A stretch of DNA of 64,000 bases, taken from Bacteroidota bacterium. Its GTDB lineage: Bacteria; Bacteroidota; Bacteroidia; Bacteroidales; Bacteroidaceae. Of the stretch, positions 48,417 through 57,963 are shown one piece after another (positions within the stretch are counted from its first letter, which is position 1; each line of letters starts with the position of its first letter). The notes below the pieces were generated by a model, which saw only the letters and a program-made list of their open reading frames with translations, was not told where the DNA came from and ran no database searches. Position numbers and translations under genes: made by a program. The stretch spans positions 1 through 64,000 of the forward strand of contig JAFABG010000004.1 in the NCBI GenBank assembly GCA_023426145.1, read 5' to 3'.

Positions 48417-49787
48417 CTATTCAGCTAGATTGCCTATTTGATCGAGATTTTTCTGAATGTCCGCATCTGTTAGTGAATAGTTGACTAAGTCGCCAGCCAA
48501 ATATTTATCGTAAGAAGCCATATCAATCAGTCCATGTCCAGACAAATTGAATAATATCACTTTCTCTTCTCCGGTTTCCTTGCATTTTTTTGCTTCGCGG
48601 ACAGCAGCGGCAATCGCGTGGCAAGACTCAGGAGCTGGAATTATACCTTCCATTTGCGCAAAAAGACATCCTGCTTCGAATGATTCAAGTTGCTCAATGT
48701 CTACAGCTTCCATTAGATTATCTTTCAGTAACTGAGAAACAATTACACCTGCTCCATGATAGCGAAGTCCACCAGCATGGATATGAGCAGGAGCAAAATT
48801 ATGTCCTAAAGTAAACATGGGTAATAAAGGAGTGTAGCCTGCTTCATCGCCGAAGTCGTATTGAAATTTACCTCGGGTAAGTTTAGGGCAAGAGGCAGGC
48901 TCTGCAGCAACAAAGCGTGTCTTTTTTCCTTCAAGTATGTTGTGGCGCATAAAAGGGAAAGAAATACCTCCGAAGTTTGAACCTCCTCCGAAGCAACCAA
49001 TCACTACATCAGGATATTCGCCAGCCATCTCCATTTGTTTCTCGGCCTCCAAACCTATGATTGTTTGGTGAAGTGTGACGTGACTCAATACAGATCCTAG
49101 CGTATATTTGCAGTTTGGGGTCATTTGCGCCAATTCGATTGCTTCGGAGATTGCCGTACCTAATGATCCTTGATAAGTTGGGTTTGCAGTGAGAATATCT
49201 TTTCCGGCACGTGTAGACATTGAAGGAGATGGAGTGACCTGTGCCCCGAATGTCTGCATAATGCTCCTACGGTATGGCTTTTGTTCGTAGCTGATTTTGA
49301 CTTGATAAACGGCAGCTTCCAGACCGAAAACTTTAGCAGCATAAGAAAGAGCTGCACCCCATTGACCAGCGCCAGTTTCCGTAGTAACGTTCGTTACACC
49401 TTCTTCTTTACAGTAGTACGCTTGTGCAAGTGCCGAATTCAATTTATGTGAGCCGATAGGACTAACACTTTCATTTTTGAAATAGATATGCGCCGGGGTG
49501 CCGAGTGCTTTCTCTAAGCCATAAGCGCGTACGAGTGGAGTGCTGCGATAATATTTATACATTTCGCGTACCTCTTCGGGTATTTCAATCCAGACATCCG
49601 TCTGATTTAGTTCCTGATGACATAGTTCTTTGGCAAAGATTGGATACAAATCTTCTGCTTTTAGCGGTTGTTTTGTTCCAGGGTGTAATGGTGGCATGGG
49701 CTTATTGACCATGTCTGCTTGAATATTATACCAGTAGTGTGGAATCTCTTCTTCCGGTAAGATATACCGTTTCCTTTTGTCGCTCAT
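48417..49787 (-). CDS. TrpB2-type tryptophan synthase beta-like PLP enzyme
   Basis: The start is the ATG giving MSDKRKRYILPEEEIPHYWYNIQADM (456 aa); the longer frame runs back into promoter sequence. It belongs to the TrpB2 branch, recognisable from the 450-residue length and N-terminal extension. PLP lysine lies in GSHKLNSALAQAYY, followed by ETGAGQWG, GCFGGGSNFGG and LFNLSGHGLID. TrpB2 proteins act without TrpA or as serine deaminase-like enzymes. No trpA, trpC or trpF is nearby, which fits a stand-alone role. Confidence 0.93.
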   Translation of the reverse strand: MSDKRKRYILPEEEIPHYWYNIQADMVNKPMPPLHPGTKQPLKAEDLYPIFAKELCHQELNQTDVWIEIPEEVREMYKYYRSTPLVRAYGLEKALGTPAHIYFKNESVSPIGSHKLNSALAQAYYCKEEGVTNVTTETGAGQWGAALSYAAKVFGLEAAVYQVKISYEQKPYRRSIMQTFGAQVTPSPSMSTRAGKDILTANPTYQGSLGTAISEAIELAQMTPNCKYTLGSVLSHVTLHQTIIGLEAEKQMEMAGEYPDVVIGCFGGGSNFGGISFPFMRHNILEGKKTRFVAAEPASCPKLTRGKFQYDFGDEAGYTPLLPMFTLGHNFAPAHIHAGGLRYHGAGVIVSQLLKDNLMEAVDIEQLESFEAGCLFAQMEGIIPAPESCHAIAAAVREAKKCKETGEEKVILFNLSGHGLIDMASYDKYLAGDLVNYSLTDADIQKNLDQIGNLAE

Positions 49788-49815
49788 AATATTATGGTTT
49801 TTAGTTTTCTGCTGC

Positions 49816-49823
49816 CAAAAGTA
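49816..49823 (-). promoter_or_regulatory. Putative -7 element of the TrpB-like gene
   Basis: Minus strand TACTTTTG, exact TAnnTTTG, about 28 bp before the chosen start codon; it supports that start over the longer frame. Confidence 0.5.
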
Positions 49824-49887
49824 GATAAAAAAAACAAGAATCATCCAGTTTTGTCAACAAAGAATCGGATTTGATTGTTATTTTAAT

Positions 49888-49895
49888 TAAGTTTG
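49888..49895 (+). promoter_or_regulatory. Putative -7 element of the ktrB-ktrA operon
   Basis: TAAGTTTG matches TAnnTTTG, 23 bp before the ktrB start, in the divergent region with the TrpB-like gene. Confidence 0.5.
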
Positions 49896-49918
49896 CACGG
49901 CAATATAAATGACAAAAA

Positions 49919-51748
49919 ATGAAGATATATCATAAGTTCTTATTATATCAGAATAAGTTATTGGGGCCTTATGTGCGCTTTTTATTACGATTATTACAGG
50001 TGTTAACCTATTTGGCCTCTATAGCCTTGATTGCCGGAGTGATTTATGAACATGGATTTACACTCTCGATGGTTGAGCTAGGGAAAGTTCATAAGTTATA
50101 TCACACCGTTTGGATTATATATCTGTTAGATGTAACTCTGCATCTATTACTTGAATATCAGAATACCAAGAGACAATACAGGAGAATTGCTTGGGTATTG
50201 AATGGGCTATTATATCTTACATTAGTTCCGGTCATTTTTCATCGTCCTGATGATCAAGGAATGATTCTCCAATTCTGGGAATTACTCAATGGGAAATTTT
50301 ATCATGTCATTTTGCTTTTGGTCCTTTCTTTTTTGAATCTATCAAGTGGGTTAGTTCGTTTATTGGGGCGTCGTACCAATCCGTCTTTAATATTAGCTGT
50401 CAGCTTTATGGTGATTATCATCGTGGGCACAGGGCTATTAATGCTCCCTAGATGTACTATACACGGGATCACTTGGATTGATTCTTTGTTTACGGCTACT
50501 AGTGCTGTCTGTGTCACTGGGCTGGTGCCGGTTGATGTTTCCACCACATTTACCAGTGGTGGACTTTTAGTTATCATTTTGCTCATTCAGATAGGCGGAT
50601 TGGGTGTGATGACTCTGACTAGTTTTTTCGCCATGTTCTTTATGGGAAATACTTCGTTATATAATCAGTTGGTAGTTCGAGATATGGTCAGCTCCAATTC
50701 TTTAGGATCTTTATTGTCTACTCTGCTATACATCTTGGGATTTACATTGGTCATCGAAGGGGTCGGGATGGTTGCTATTTGGTTTAGCATTCATGATACA
50801 TTGGGTATGACTTTAGAAGATGAACTTGCTTTTGCAGCTTTTCATTCTATTTCGGCCTTTTGTAATGCTGGATTTTCTACATTATCCGGTAATTTAGGTA
50901 ATCCTATGGTTATGAGTGATCACAATGGACTCTACCTTTCACTTTCTCTGCTTATTATTTTAGGAGGTATTGGTTTTCCGATTTTGGTTAATTTCAAAGA
51001 TATCGTATTGTATTATATGCGTCGTTTCTGGAGGTTTATTCGGATGCACAAACTAGAAAGGTATAAGGCACACCATCTTTATAACCTTAATACTAAAATC
51101 GTATTGATTGTCTCTTTTCTTCTTTTATTAACAGGAACATTGGCCATTGCTGCTTTTGAATGGAACGGTTCATTCGCAGGTATGCCTGTGGCTGATAAGT
51201 GGACTCATGCTTTCTTTAATGCTGTATGTCCGAGAACTGCGGGTTTTAGTAGCATTGATCTAACAACATTTAGTGTACAGTCATTATTGATCTATATGAT
51301 ATTTATGTGGATTGGAGGTAGTGCACAGTCCACAGCCGGTGGTATAAAAGTAAATGCTTTTGCGGTAGTTGTATTAAATTTGATGGCTGTATTGAGGGGC
51401 ACAGATCGTGTCGAAGTTTTTGGTCGCGAACTATCTCACGATTCAATTCGACGTTCTAATGCAACGGTAGTTATGTCGCTTGGAGTACTTTTTATTTCAA
51501 TGTTTGTTTTAAGTATGCTTGAGCCGGGAACCTCGTTATTGGCACTTGCTTTTGAGTGTATATCTGCATTGAGTACAGTAGGGGCTAGTTTAAATCTTAC
51601 TCCTAACCTCTCAGAAGCAGGCAAGTTGTTAATTGTAGTGTTGATGTTTATAGGGCGTGTGGGATTAATAACCTTGATGTTAGGGATTGTGAAACAAAAG
51701 AAAAATACAAAATATCGTTATCCGAGTGATAACATTATAATAAATTAG
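49919..51748 (+). CDS. TrkH/KtrB-family potassium transporter, membrane subunit
   Basis: The 609-aa protein has about 150 N-terminal residues with extra membrane segments (LRLLQVLTYLASIALIAGVI; TVWIIYLLDVTLHLLLEY). The four-repeat Trk/Ktr pore follows, with filter-like segments around TATSAVCVTGLVPV, HSISAFCNAGFSTLSG, NAVCPRTAGFSSID and SALSTVGASLNLTP. It imports potassium, probably with sodium, and needs the RCK subunit encoded 5 bp downstream. The long N-terminal part is more than KtrB of B. subtilis has (about 445 aa). Confidence 0.94.
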   Translation: MKIYHKFLLYQNKLLGPYVRFLLRLLQVLTYLASIALIAGVIYEHGFTLSMVELGKVHKLYHTVWIIYLLDVTLHLLLEYQNTKRQYRRIAWVLNGLLYLTLVPVIFHRPDDQGMILQFWELLNGKFYHVILLLVLSFLNLSSGLVRLLGRRTNPSLILAVSFMVIIIVGTGLLMLPRCTIHGITWIDSLFTATSAVCVTGLVPVDVSTTFTSGGLLVIILLIQIGGLGVMTLTSFFAMFFMGNTSLYNQLVVRDMVSSNSLGSLLSTLLYILGFTLVIEGVGMVAIWFSIHDTLGMTLEDELAFAAFHSISAFCNAGFSTLSGNLGNPMVMSDHNGLYLSLSLLIILGGIGFPILVNFKDIVLYYMRRFWRFIRMHKLERYKAHHLYNLNTKIVLIVSFLLLLTGTLAIAAFEWNGSFAGMPVADKWTHAFFNAVCPRTAGFSSIDLTTFSVQSLLIYMIFMWIGGSAQSTAGGIKVNAFAVVVLNLMAVLRGTDRVEVFGRELSHDSIRRSNATVVMSLGVLFISMFVLSMLEPGTSLLALAFECISALSTVGASLNLTPNLSEAGKLLIVVLMFIGRVGLITLMLGIVKQKKNTKYRYPSDNIIIN

Positions 51749-51753
51749 AAGAC

Positions 51754-52440
51754 ATGAAGTATATAATTATTGGTCTGGGAAATTACGGTCATGTGCTTGC
51801 CGAAGAATTATCAGCAGTTGGACATGAGATTATTGGTGCGGATATAAGCGAGAGTCGAGTCGATTCTATCAAAGATAAAATTGCGACTGCTTTTGTGATT
51901 GATGCAACAGACGAACAATCATTATCTGTCCTGCCTTTAGCTAGTGTAGATATTGTCATTGTGACCATTGGCGAAAACTTTGGAGCTTCTATACGTGTGG
52001 TAGCCCTATTGAAGCAAAAGAAGGTATCGCGTATATTTGCGCGAGCGATTGATTCGGTTCATAAAGCAGTTTTGGAGGCTTTCGATTTAGAGAGAATACT
52101 CACTCCTGAGGCTGATGCAGCTCGGAGTTTGGTGCGGTTACTAGACTTCGGAGCGACTATGGAAGCATTCCGAATAGATCAGGATTATTATGTGGTGAAG
52201 TTTACTGTACCTCAACAATTTGTAGGTTACTTTGTGAATGAACTTAATATTGACTCGGAATTTCATCTTAAACTCATCGGGTTGAAACGAGCTGAAAAAG
52301 TAAATAACTGTGTTGGTATTTCTTTGGCTGAGCTTCACGTCAAGAATGAAATTCCTGAAGATGAAAAAATAGAAGAGGGAGATGAGCTCATTTGTTATGG
52401 TAAATACCGCGATTTTCAAGCTTTTTGGAAAGCGATCTAA
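51754..52440 (+). CDS. TrkA/KtrA-family RCK regulatory subunit
   Basis: The 228-aa protein has one RCK_N Rossmann domain (KYIIIGLGNYGHVLAEELSAVGHEIIGADISESRV, with GxGxxG) and one RCK_C domain (about residues 135-225, DEPE-type ...EGDELICYG). This is the single-RCK KtrA layout, which forms an octameric ring gating KtrB in response to adenine nucleotides. It is coupled to the membrane subunit. Confidence 0.95.
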   Translation: MKYIIIGLGNYGHVLAEELSAVGHEIIGADISESRVDSIKDKIATAFVIDATDEQSLSVLPLASVDIVIVTIGENFGASIRVVALLKQKKVSRIFARAIDSVHKAVLEAFDLERILTPEADAARSLVRLLDFGATMEAFRIDQDYYVVKFTVPQQFVGYFVNELNIDSEFHLKLIGLKRAEKVNNCVGISLAELHVKNEIPEDEKIEEGDELICYGKYRDFQAFWKAI

Positions 52441-52474
52441 AATACCTATTGCAGGTTTTGGGCGTAAATAAATA

Positions 52475-52561
52475 AAGTCATCATTCGTTATAAGTGTTCT
52501 ATTGAGATCTGTTTACAATTTATAGATCAATGATGTAACTACTTATAACGAATGATGACTT
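52475..52561. repeat. Long inverted repeat between ktrA and the beta-galactosidase gene
   Basis: Arms AAGTCATCATTCGTTATAAGT and its exact reverse complement (21 bp each) are separated by 45 bp, which contains a smaller ATCT/AGAT-centred inverted repeat. It lies between convergent genes and can fold as a long hairpin on either strand, probably a bidirectional terminator. Confidence 0.75.
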
Positions 52562-52587
52562 ATTTGTAGCCACCTTGCTGAAAAACT

Positions 52588-55029
52588 CTATTTCGATTGA
52601 AGATGAATGGTTCCAGCCTTCAATCCTTTAGCTTTAGCTATGACAATCACCTTACCCGGCATTTCATTGGTTTGTATGATAGCCGTAAGCATTCCGCTGA
52701 AAGCATGCATTTGGGGGAGATGAAACAAGTCGAGATTGGTGGGATCACCGTTAGCACCTGCCCTGTATTTCCCGTTACCTTTTACAGAGAAAGAAATTAG
52801 TCTACCATCGCTAGGACATAAATTCCCATCTTTATCAACTACTTTAACTGTTAGATAAGCCAAGTCTTTTCCATTAGCTGTCAACTCGTTTCGGTTGCTG
52901 ACTATTTCAATGTGATGAGGCTTTCCTGCTGTACGAATTATTTTTTCAGCTACCGCTTTGCCTTCCTTGTCGTAGGCTACCACTTTCACTTCTCCAGGTT
53001 CATAAACTGCATTCATCCACATCAATCGATAACGATGCATCAGAGAACTATTATTTTTGCTTTGCTTACCATAACTTTTCCCATTGATGAATAGTTCTGC
53101 ACTAGGGTGGTTGGTATATACAAATACAGGAGTGATTTTCCCTTCGCGACCCGGCCATGTCCAATGGGGGAGAATGTGTAAGGTCTCTTTTTCTTTATTC
53201 CATACACTACGATATAAGTAATATCGATCTTTGGGTAAGCTAGCTAGGTCTATGATGCCAAACATCGAACTATGATTGGGCCAAGCATTGGTGTCGTAGG
53301 GAGAAGGTTCTCCTAGATAATCAAAACCTGTCCAAACAAATTGTCCTAATGTCCAATGGTTGTCGTCTGCTAAAGCGAAATCTTCATCTGGTATGTTTGA
53401 CCATGAGCAAGCTTCCACATCATAGGAGGAGGATTGATGATCATCATAAGTTGCACTTTTTTTCTCTTCTACCGGGAATTTATAAATACCTCTAGAGCTT
53501 ACTGTAGAGGCCGTTTCACTCCCTAGGATTAAGTTTTGCGGAAGTTTGTCATAAGATTCTTTATACCGAAGTGTACGATAATTTAGTCCGGGTATATCGA
53601 GCATTGCTGCAAAACCATTATTAAGCACACAACTCACTTGGTCCATGCCGCAGGTGACAGGACGTGTAGGATCTTCACTGTGACAAAGGTCTTGTAAAAA
53701 CTTAGCCACTTTATATCCCACGGGACTGCATTGTGTTGGTACCTCATTACCGATACTCCACATTACCACACACGGATTATTGCGATAATTATGAAGCATA
53801 TTCAGCATATCGCGTTCTGCCCACTCATTGAAATAACGATGGTAGCCATTTTCACATTTAGCTATGTCCCACTCATCGAAAGGTTCGATCATCATCATAA
53901 ATCCCATTTCGTCGCATAATTCGACTAATTCGGGGGCGGGCATATTGTGAGAAGTGCGAATGGCATCACATCCCATATCCTTTAATAGGGTCAGTTGATG
54001 ACGAAGAGCCGAAGTGTTGATGGCAGCACCCAACGGACCTAAATCGTGGTGATTACAGACTCCTTGGAATTTGCGTAGTTTTCCATTTAAATAGAAACCT
54101 TTATCTGCAATATATTCAATGTGACGAATACCAAAGCGGGTTGTGAAACTATCGACTAATTTTTCGCCAACATAGATCTTGGATACAGCTTTATAAAGAT
54201 TCGGAGTTTCGGGCGACCACAGCTGGGGAGTCTCAACAATGAAATTCTGTTCTAAAGGTTGTTCATGGTATATGCGACTCTTGTTCTCTTTTCGGGTCAC
54301 AACTTTACCTTCAGGGGATACTATTTCTGTTGTTATACGGATCTCTGTTTGCTGATCGGCATTTTCTATTTTAGTTTTGAGGCAAACTGAAGCAAATTCA
54401 TCACTAACGTGTGGAGTGGTCACTTGTGTTCCCCATACTGGTACGTGTACTTTATCAGTTACGATCAAGTGAACGTTGCGATATAAACCCGCACCGGGAT
54501 ACCAACGTGAAGACTGCGGACGATTTTCAAGACGTATGGCTAAAGTGTTTGATTTTCCATCCTTGTTCAAGAATGGTGTAACGTTGCAATGAAAAGAATT
54601 ATAGCCGTAGGGCCAAAAGCAGGCTTCTTGTCCATTGATGTATACACGAGCTTCGCTCATGGCTCCATCGAATAGAAGGGTTACTTCTTTGTTGGTGGGA
54701 GCATCGAATTGTGTACGATACCAGCCAATGCCCACATAAGGTAGTCCACCTGTGCGTCCTGTTTTCAATGAGGCTTTATCCTCCATGTTTTGTAAAACTG
54801 CTACGTTTTGCAGGTCATTCTTCACATCGAACGGACCGTATATAGCCCAGTCGTGAGGAATGGTGACTGATTCCCATTTAGAGTCATCATATTTACTCTG
54901 CTTTGCTTCGGGGAAATCTCCTTTACTAAACCTCCAATTTTTCTCTAGCAGTGATTCACTACGTTGTGCTTGTAACGAATAAGCGATACTTATTAGAAGA
55001 ACCGTAAGGAAGAATTTTTGGTGTTTCAT
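52588..55029 (-). CDS. GH2 beta-galactosidase
   Basis: The start is the ATG giving MKHQKFFLTVLLISIAYSLQAQ, a signal peptide (813 aa); the longer frame reads upstream sequence. The GH2 layout is complete: an N-terminal jelly roll (ENWRFSKGDFPEAK...TIPHDWAIYGPF), an Ig-like domain, and a TIM barrel with acid/base Glu429 in MWSIGNEVPTQ and nucleophile Glu505 in LGSETAS. C-terminal Ig-like domains follow, including the DUF4982/invasin-like KPHHIEIVSNRNELTANGKDLAYL. As last gene of the galactan operon it probably releases galactose from galacto-oligosaccharides in the periplasm. Confidence 0.93.
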   Translation of the reverse strand: MKHQKFFLTVLLISIAYSLQAQRSESLLEKNWRFSKGDFPEAKQSKYDDSKWESVTIPHDWAIYGPFDVKNDLQNVAVLQNMEDKASLKTGRTGGLPYVGIGWYRTQFDAPTNKEVTLLFDGAMSEARVYINGQEACFWPYGYNSFHCNVTPFLNKDGKSNTLAIRLENRPQSSRWYPGAGLYRNVHLIVTDKVHVPVWGTQVTTPHVSDEFASVCLKTKIENADQQTEIRITTEIVSPEGKVVTRKENKSRIYHEQPLEQNFIVETPQLWSPETPNLYKAVSKIYVGEKLVDSFTTRFGIRHIEYIADKGFYLNGKLRKFQGVCNHHDLGPLGAAINTSALRHQLTLLKDMGCDAIRTSHNMPAPELVELCDEMGFMMMIEPFDEWDIAKCENGYHRYFNEWAERDMLNMLHNYRNNPCVVMWSIGNEVPTQCSPVGYKVAKFLQDLCHSEDPTRPVTCGMDQVSCVLNNGFAAMLDIPGLNYRTLRYKESYDKLPQNLILGSETASTVSSRGIYKFPVEEKKSATYDDHQSSSYDVEACSWSNIPDEDFALADDNHWTLGQFVWTGFDYLGEPSPYDTNAWPNHSSMFGIIDLASLPKDRYYLYRSVWNKEKETLHILPHWTWPGREGKITPVFVYTNHPSAELFINGKSYGKQSKNNSSLMHRYRLMWMNAVYEPGEVKVVAYDKEGKAVAEKIIRTAGKPHHIEIVSNRNELTANGKDLAYLTVKVVDKDGNLCPSDGRLISFSVKGNGKYRAGANGDPTNLDLFHLPQMHAFSGMLTAIIQTNEMPGKVIVIAKAKGLKAGTIHLQSK

Positions 55030-55100
55030 TGTTCTTTTTGTTTTTCTGGTATATAATTGTAGATTGGCGACAAAGTTATGAAAAATTATCAAAACTACTA

Positions 55101-56183
55101 TTACTTGAATGCATTAAATGCTTGGGTTGGTTTGCCTGCATCATCAAACATTCCTTTGTGATAACCTTTCCAGCCTTGATAGCATTCGGGTTCCCAAGTA
55201 AATACTCCCAGACATTGATCTACTTGCTTAGCTTTAGTCATGAAGTCTGTGAAGAAATCTTCTGCACCATCATAATTCCAGTTTACTCCGATTTCACAGA
55301 TAATTACTGGTGTGTTATATTCTGCAATTAGCGCTTTCATGTTAGCTATGCAGTCATTATTCATCTGCTCCCAGTTATCAGGTTCTCCACTATCGGGCAT
55401 CATGTTGGGATAGAGTGACATTCCGATGATATCCCATTTTGCTTGATTCGCTTTTAAGCCACTAAAGATGCGATTATATAAGCTAGCTACATTCCCTTGA
55501 TCTAGGTGAACGATTACTTTGGCATCGGGATAGATTTCCTTCACGGCATCATACCCAGCATTGATCATTTGTGCAAAATTACTCATGCCACCTTCTTGGT
55601 TGGTATTTCCGGTGGGGAAGAGCATACCAGCATGTGTTTCATTGCCCACTTGTACCCATTCCACGTTATTTATTCCATTTGCCTTCAGTAGTCCTAGTAC
55701 ATCCTTGGTGTGATCGGCTATGGCCGTTTTTAATTCTTCAAGGGTATAGTTTTCCCAGCCTGCAGGTTTGGTTTGGTTGGAAGGATCAGCCCAAGTATCG
55801 CTGTAATGAAAGTCTATCATTAGTCGGAAACCCAACTTTTGTGCTCTCCAAGCTTTCACAAGTAGATCATTTTTGTTGCACCAGCCGAATACATCTTCGC
55901 CTGGATTTACCCATACTCGTAAGCGGATAGCATTCATGCCGAGGCTACGTAATAACTCCATGCATTCTGTATCTTCACCTTGAGCATTATAAAAACGGTA
56001 ACCCGAATTTTCCATTTCTGTGAGCCAGCTAACATCGGCTCCTTTGGCAAAGCCGGACATGTCGTAGTTCGTTTCTTCCGACTGAGGGAAGACTGGTGAA
56101 TCTTCATCATCGTTGCAAGCAGTGAAGAAGGCTCCGCACAAAAGTGCGGAAGCCAAAAGTAATATAGATTTGATTCGTTTCAT
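55101..56183 (-). CDS. GH53 endo-beta-1,4-galactanase, lipoprotein
   Basis: The start is set at MKRIKSILLLASALLCGAFFTACNDDEDS, a lipoprotein signal with acidic residues after the Cys typical of surface export in Bacteroidota (360 aa). The GH53 barrel shows FAKGADVSWLTEMENSGYRFYN, IRLRVWVNP, LMIDFHYSDTWADP, acid/base Glu182 in VQVGNETHAG and nucleophile Glu297 in IICEIGVNW. It cuts beta-1,4-galactan (arabinogalactan type I, pectic galactan) and is the key evidence for the substrate of this locus. Confidence 0.95.
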   Translation of the reverse strand: MKRIKSILLLASALLCGAFFTACNDDEDSPVFPQSEETNYDMSGFAKGADVSWLTEMENSGYRFYNAQGEDTECMELLRSLGMNAIRLRVWVNPGEDVFGWCNKNDLLVKAWRAQKLGFRLMIDFHYSDTWADPSNQTKPAGWENYTLEELKTAIADHTKDVLGLLKANGINNVEWVQVGNETHAGMLFPTGNTNQEGGMSNFAQMINAGYDAVKEIYPDAKVIVHLDQGNVASLYNRIFSGLKANQAKWDIIGMSLYPNMMPDSGEPDNWEQMNNDCIANMKALIAEYNTPVIICEIGVNWNYDGAEDFFTDFMTKAKQVDQCLGVFTWEPECYQGWKGYHKGMFDDAGKPTQAFNAFK

Positions 56184-56212
56184 AATTCTTTGTTTTGATA
56201 TAACTACTCGTT

Positions 56213-57940
56213 TCATTGTTTGGTCATCGTGAATGTCATCGTGTGGATGTCAAGCGTGATGAGATAAGTACCTGTTTCGGCAGGCAAAATATTACCCGAA
56301 CCATCTCCATTGGTCAGGTATAATCCTTCCTCAAGAGTCCCTTTCAGCGCCCAATCCCAAGAAAGATTGGTAGGATCACTGTTTAATAAAAAGTAGAATC
56401 CATAGCCGATGGTGTTTACCTCGCAGGTAGCACTCCAAGTACCTGTAGAGGTATCATAGGTCATTTTATCCTTTGTTAAATCCCAATTATTGAAATCTCC
56501 GTAGACATTAATTTGCTTAATTTCGGTCGGTGTCCAAGTGAGGTGAGCAAAGTCTACATTAACCATGTAGCTTTTCTTTTCTGAACTTTCAAACCAAAGG
56601 TTATAGTTTCCGTCGGCGTCGGACAGTTTATACAGATCGCTTGGATCGCTACCATACCAAGTGCCGCTTGTTGGCTCAACGATTTTGAAGTTTTCTCCAT
56701 CTGTGGTCTGGAAGACACTGCGATACGTTCCTGCTGTTTTATCCGCTGTTAGTTTCACATTGAATTTTCCCCACCAACTATCAGTTCCTTGCATTTCCAA
56801 ATATTCCGGATACGTAGGCTCTGTGTTGCCTCCTGCTGTTACATTGACCGTGCAGTTTTGAGGATCACTGAGATTTATAGTTAGTGTACATTCACCAGCT
56901 TCCGGCACGTTTACTGTAATGGAATGAGTAGTTCCATCCGTCACTAAAGCCAATTGATCAGCGTTCCCACTGAATGCAAACGGCGTGTCGGCTGCTAAAT
57001 CATCGCTAATGCTGTTATCACTTCCAGTTACGCTTCTATTGTTATAAAGTTTTCCTGTTCCGTCGATTTGAATTGTTAGGTTTCCTGGTGTTGTGGCGGT
57101 AAAAGTTCCTTTCCATTCATTGGTAGGTCGATTGTAACTCATTGAGAGCCCCTCAATACCTTTCACTGTGAGTGAAGGAATGTATAAGGCTGTCCACTGT
57201 GAAGCAGGGGTGTTGAAATTTACATAATAGCATCCTGCAGGACTAGGGAACCATAATCCCCATGTTCCTTCTGTTGTCAGAATGAAAGGACTACCTATTC
57301 CTCCTGAATTGGCCGTTCGCCAAGTTGTTCCATCTGCTTCTTGGAAAAGGAAATTCATCCAGCTGGTGGCACCGATAAATCCGGAATAAATTCCATTGGT
57401 ATTGGGCGAGAATAGATTAATATCCATGCTTTGCGCATTAGTATCGAGTATTTTTCCGAATCGCATATCGAGTTCATAAGGAGTGACGTCCACTTTCTCT
57501 ACGTTGCTGTACACAGGATCCATGTTGTCGCCCGTTGTACCTTTTAATCTAAAATAGAAAGGGGAAGATACATTTCCTGTTGCACCCAATGAATTGGCTA
57601 CTATGTTTAGAGCTGCAACCGTATAAGATTTTGATAATCCTGTCTCTGTAGACTCTACAACCGTTCCCGAGAAGTCTTCTGTGAGAGAGACTTGCAGAGT
57701 GGTTTTTAAAATATTAGGTGCTTTAGCATTCGGATAACTGACTTGCAGTGTACGGTCGGTCCATGCAAATGATAAGGCATATAGTTTGGCTGTAGCTTCA
57801 GTTAAGGTCACAGCATCGGATGAGGCGATCAATTCATTTTCTGTCAAACTAGAGAGAAAATATTTGTCTCCGTCTTTCTCGCAAGCTCCCAATACGAGGA
57901 GAATCGAGAATAATATCAAAAGGCTATTTATTTTTTTCAT
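56213..57940 (-). CDS. SusE-like surface glycan-binding lipoprotein
   Basis: The start at MKKINSLLILFSILLVLGACEKDGDKYFLSS gives a lipoprotein (575 aa). The N-terminal SusE-type domain (TLTEATAKLYALSFAWTDRTLQVSYPNAK, residues about 40-150) is followed by tandem beta-sandwich, CBM-like repeats rich in aromatic residues (GTWGLWFPSPAGCYYVNF; INVYGDFNNWDLTKDKM). It probably sits on the cell surface and binds galactan. It lies between SusD and GH53 genes in one operon. Confidence 0.85.
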   Translation of the reverse strand: MKKINSLLILFSILLVLGACEKDGDKYFLSSLTENELIASSDAVTLTEATAKLYALSFAWTDRTLQVSYPNAKAPNILKTTLQVSLTEDFSGTVVESTETGLSKSYTVAALNIVANSLGATGNVSSPFYFRLKGTTGDNMDPVYSNVEKVDVTPYELDMRFGKILDTNAQSMDINLFSPNTNGIYSGFIGATSWMNFLFQEADGTTWRTANSGGIGSPFILTTEGTWGLWFPSPAGCYYVNFNTPASQWTALYIPSLTVKGIEGLSMSYNRPTNEWKGTFTATTPGNLTIQIDGTGKLYNNRSVTGSDNSISDDLAADTPFAFSGNADQLALVTDGTTHSITVNVPEAGECTLTINLSDPQNCTVNVTAGGNTEPTYPEYLEMQGTDSWWGKFNVKLTADKTAGTYRSVFQTTDGENFKIVEPTSGTWYGSDPSDLYKLSDADGNYNLWFESSEKKSYMVNVDFAHLTWTPTEIKQINVYGDFNNWDLTKDKMTYDTSTGTWSATCEVNTIGYGFYFLLNSDPTNLSWDWALKGTLEEGLYLTNGDGSGNILPAETGTYLITLDIHTMTFTMTKQ

Positions 57941-57963
57941 GCGATTGTTCCGTATTAGCGTCA

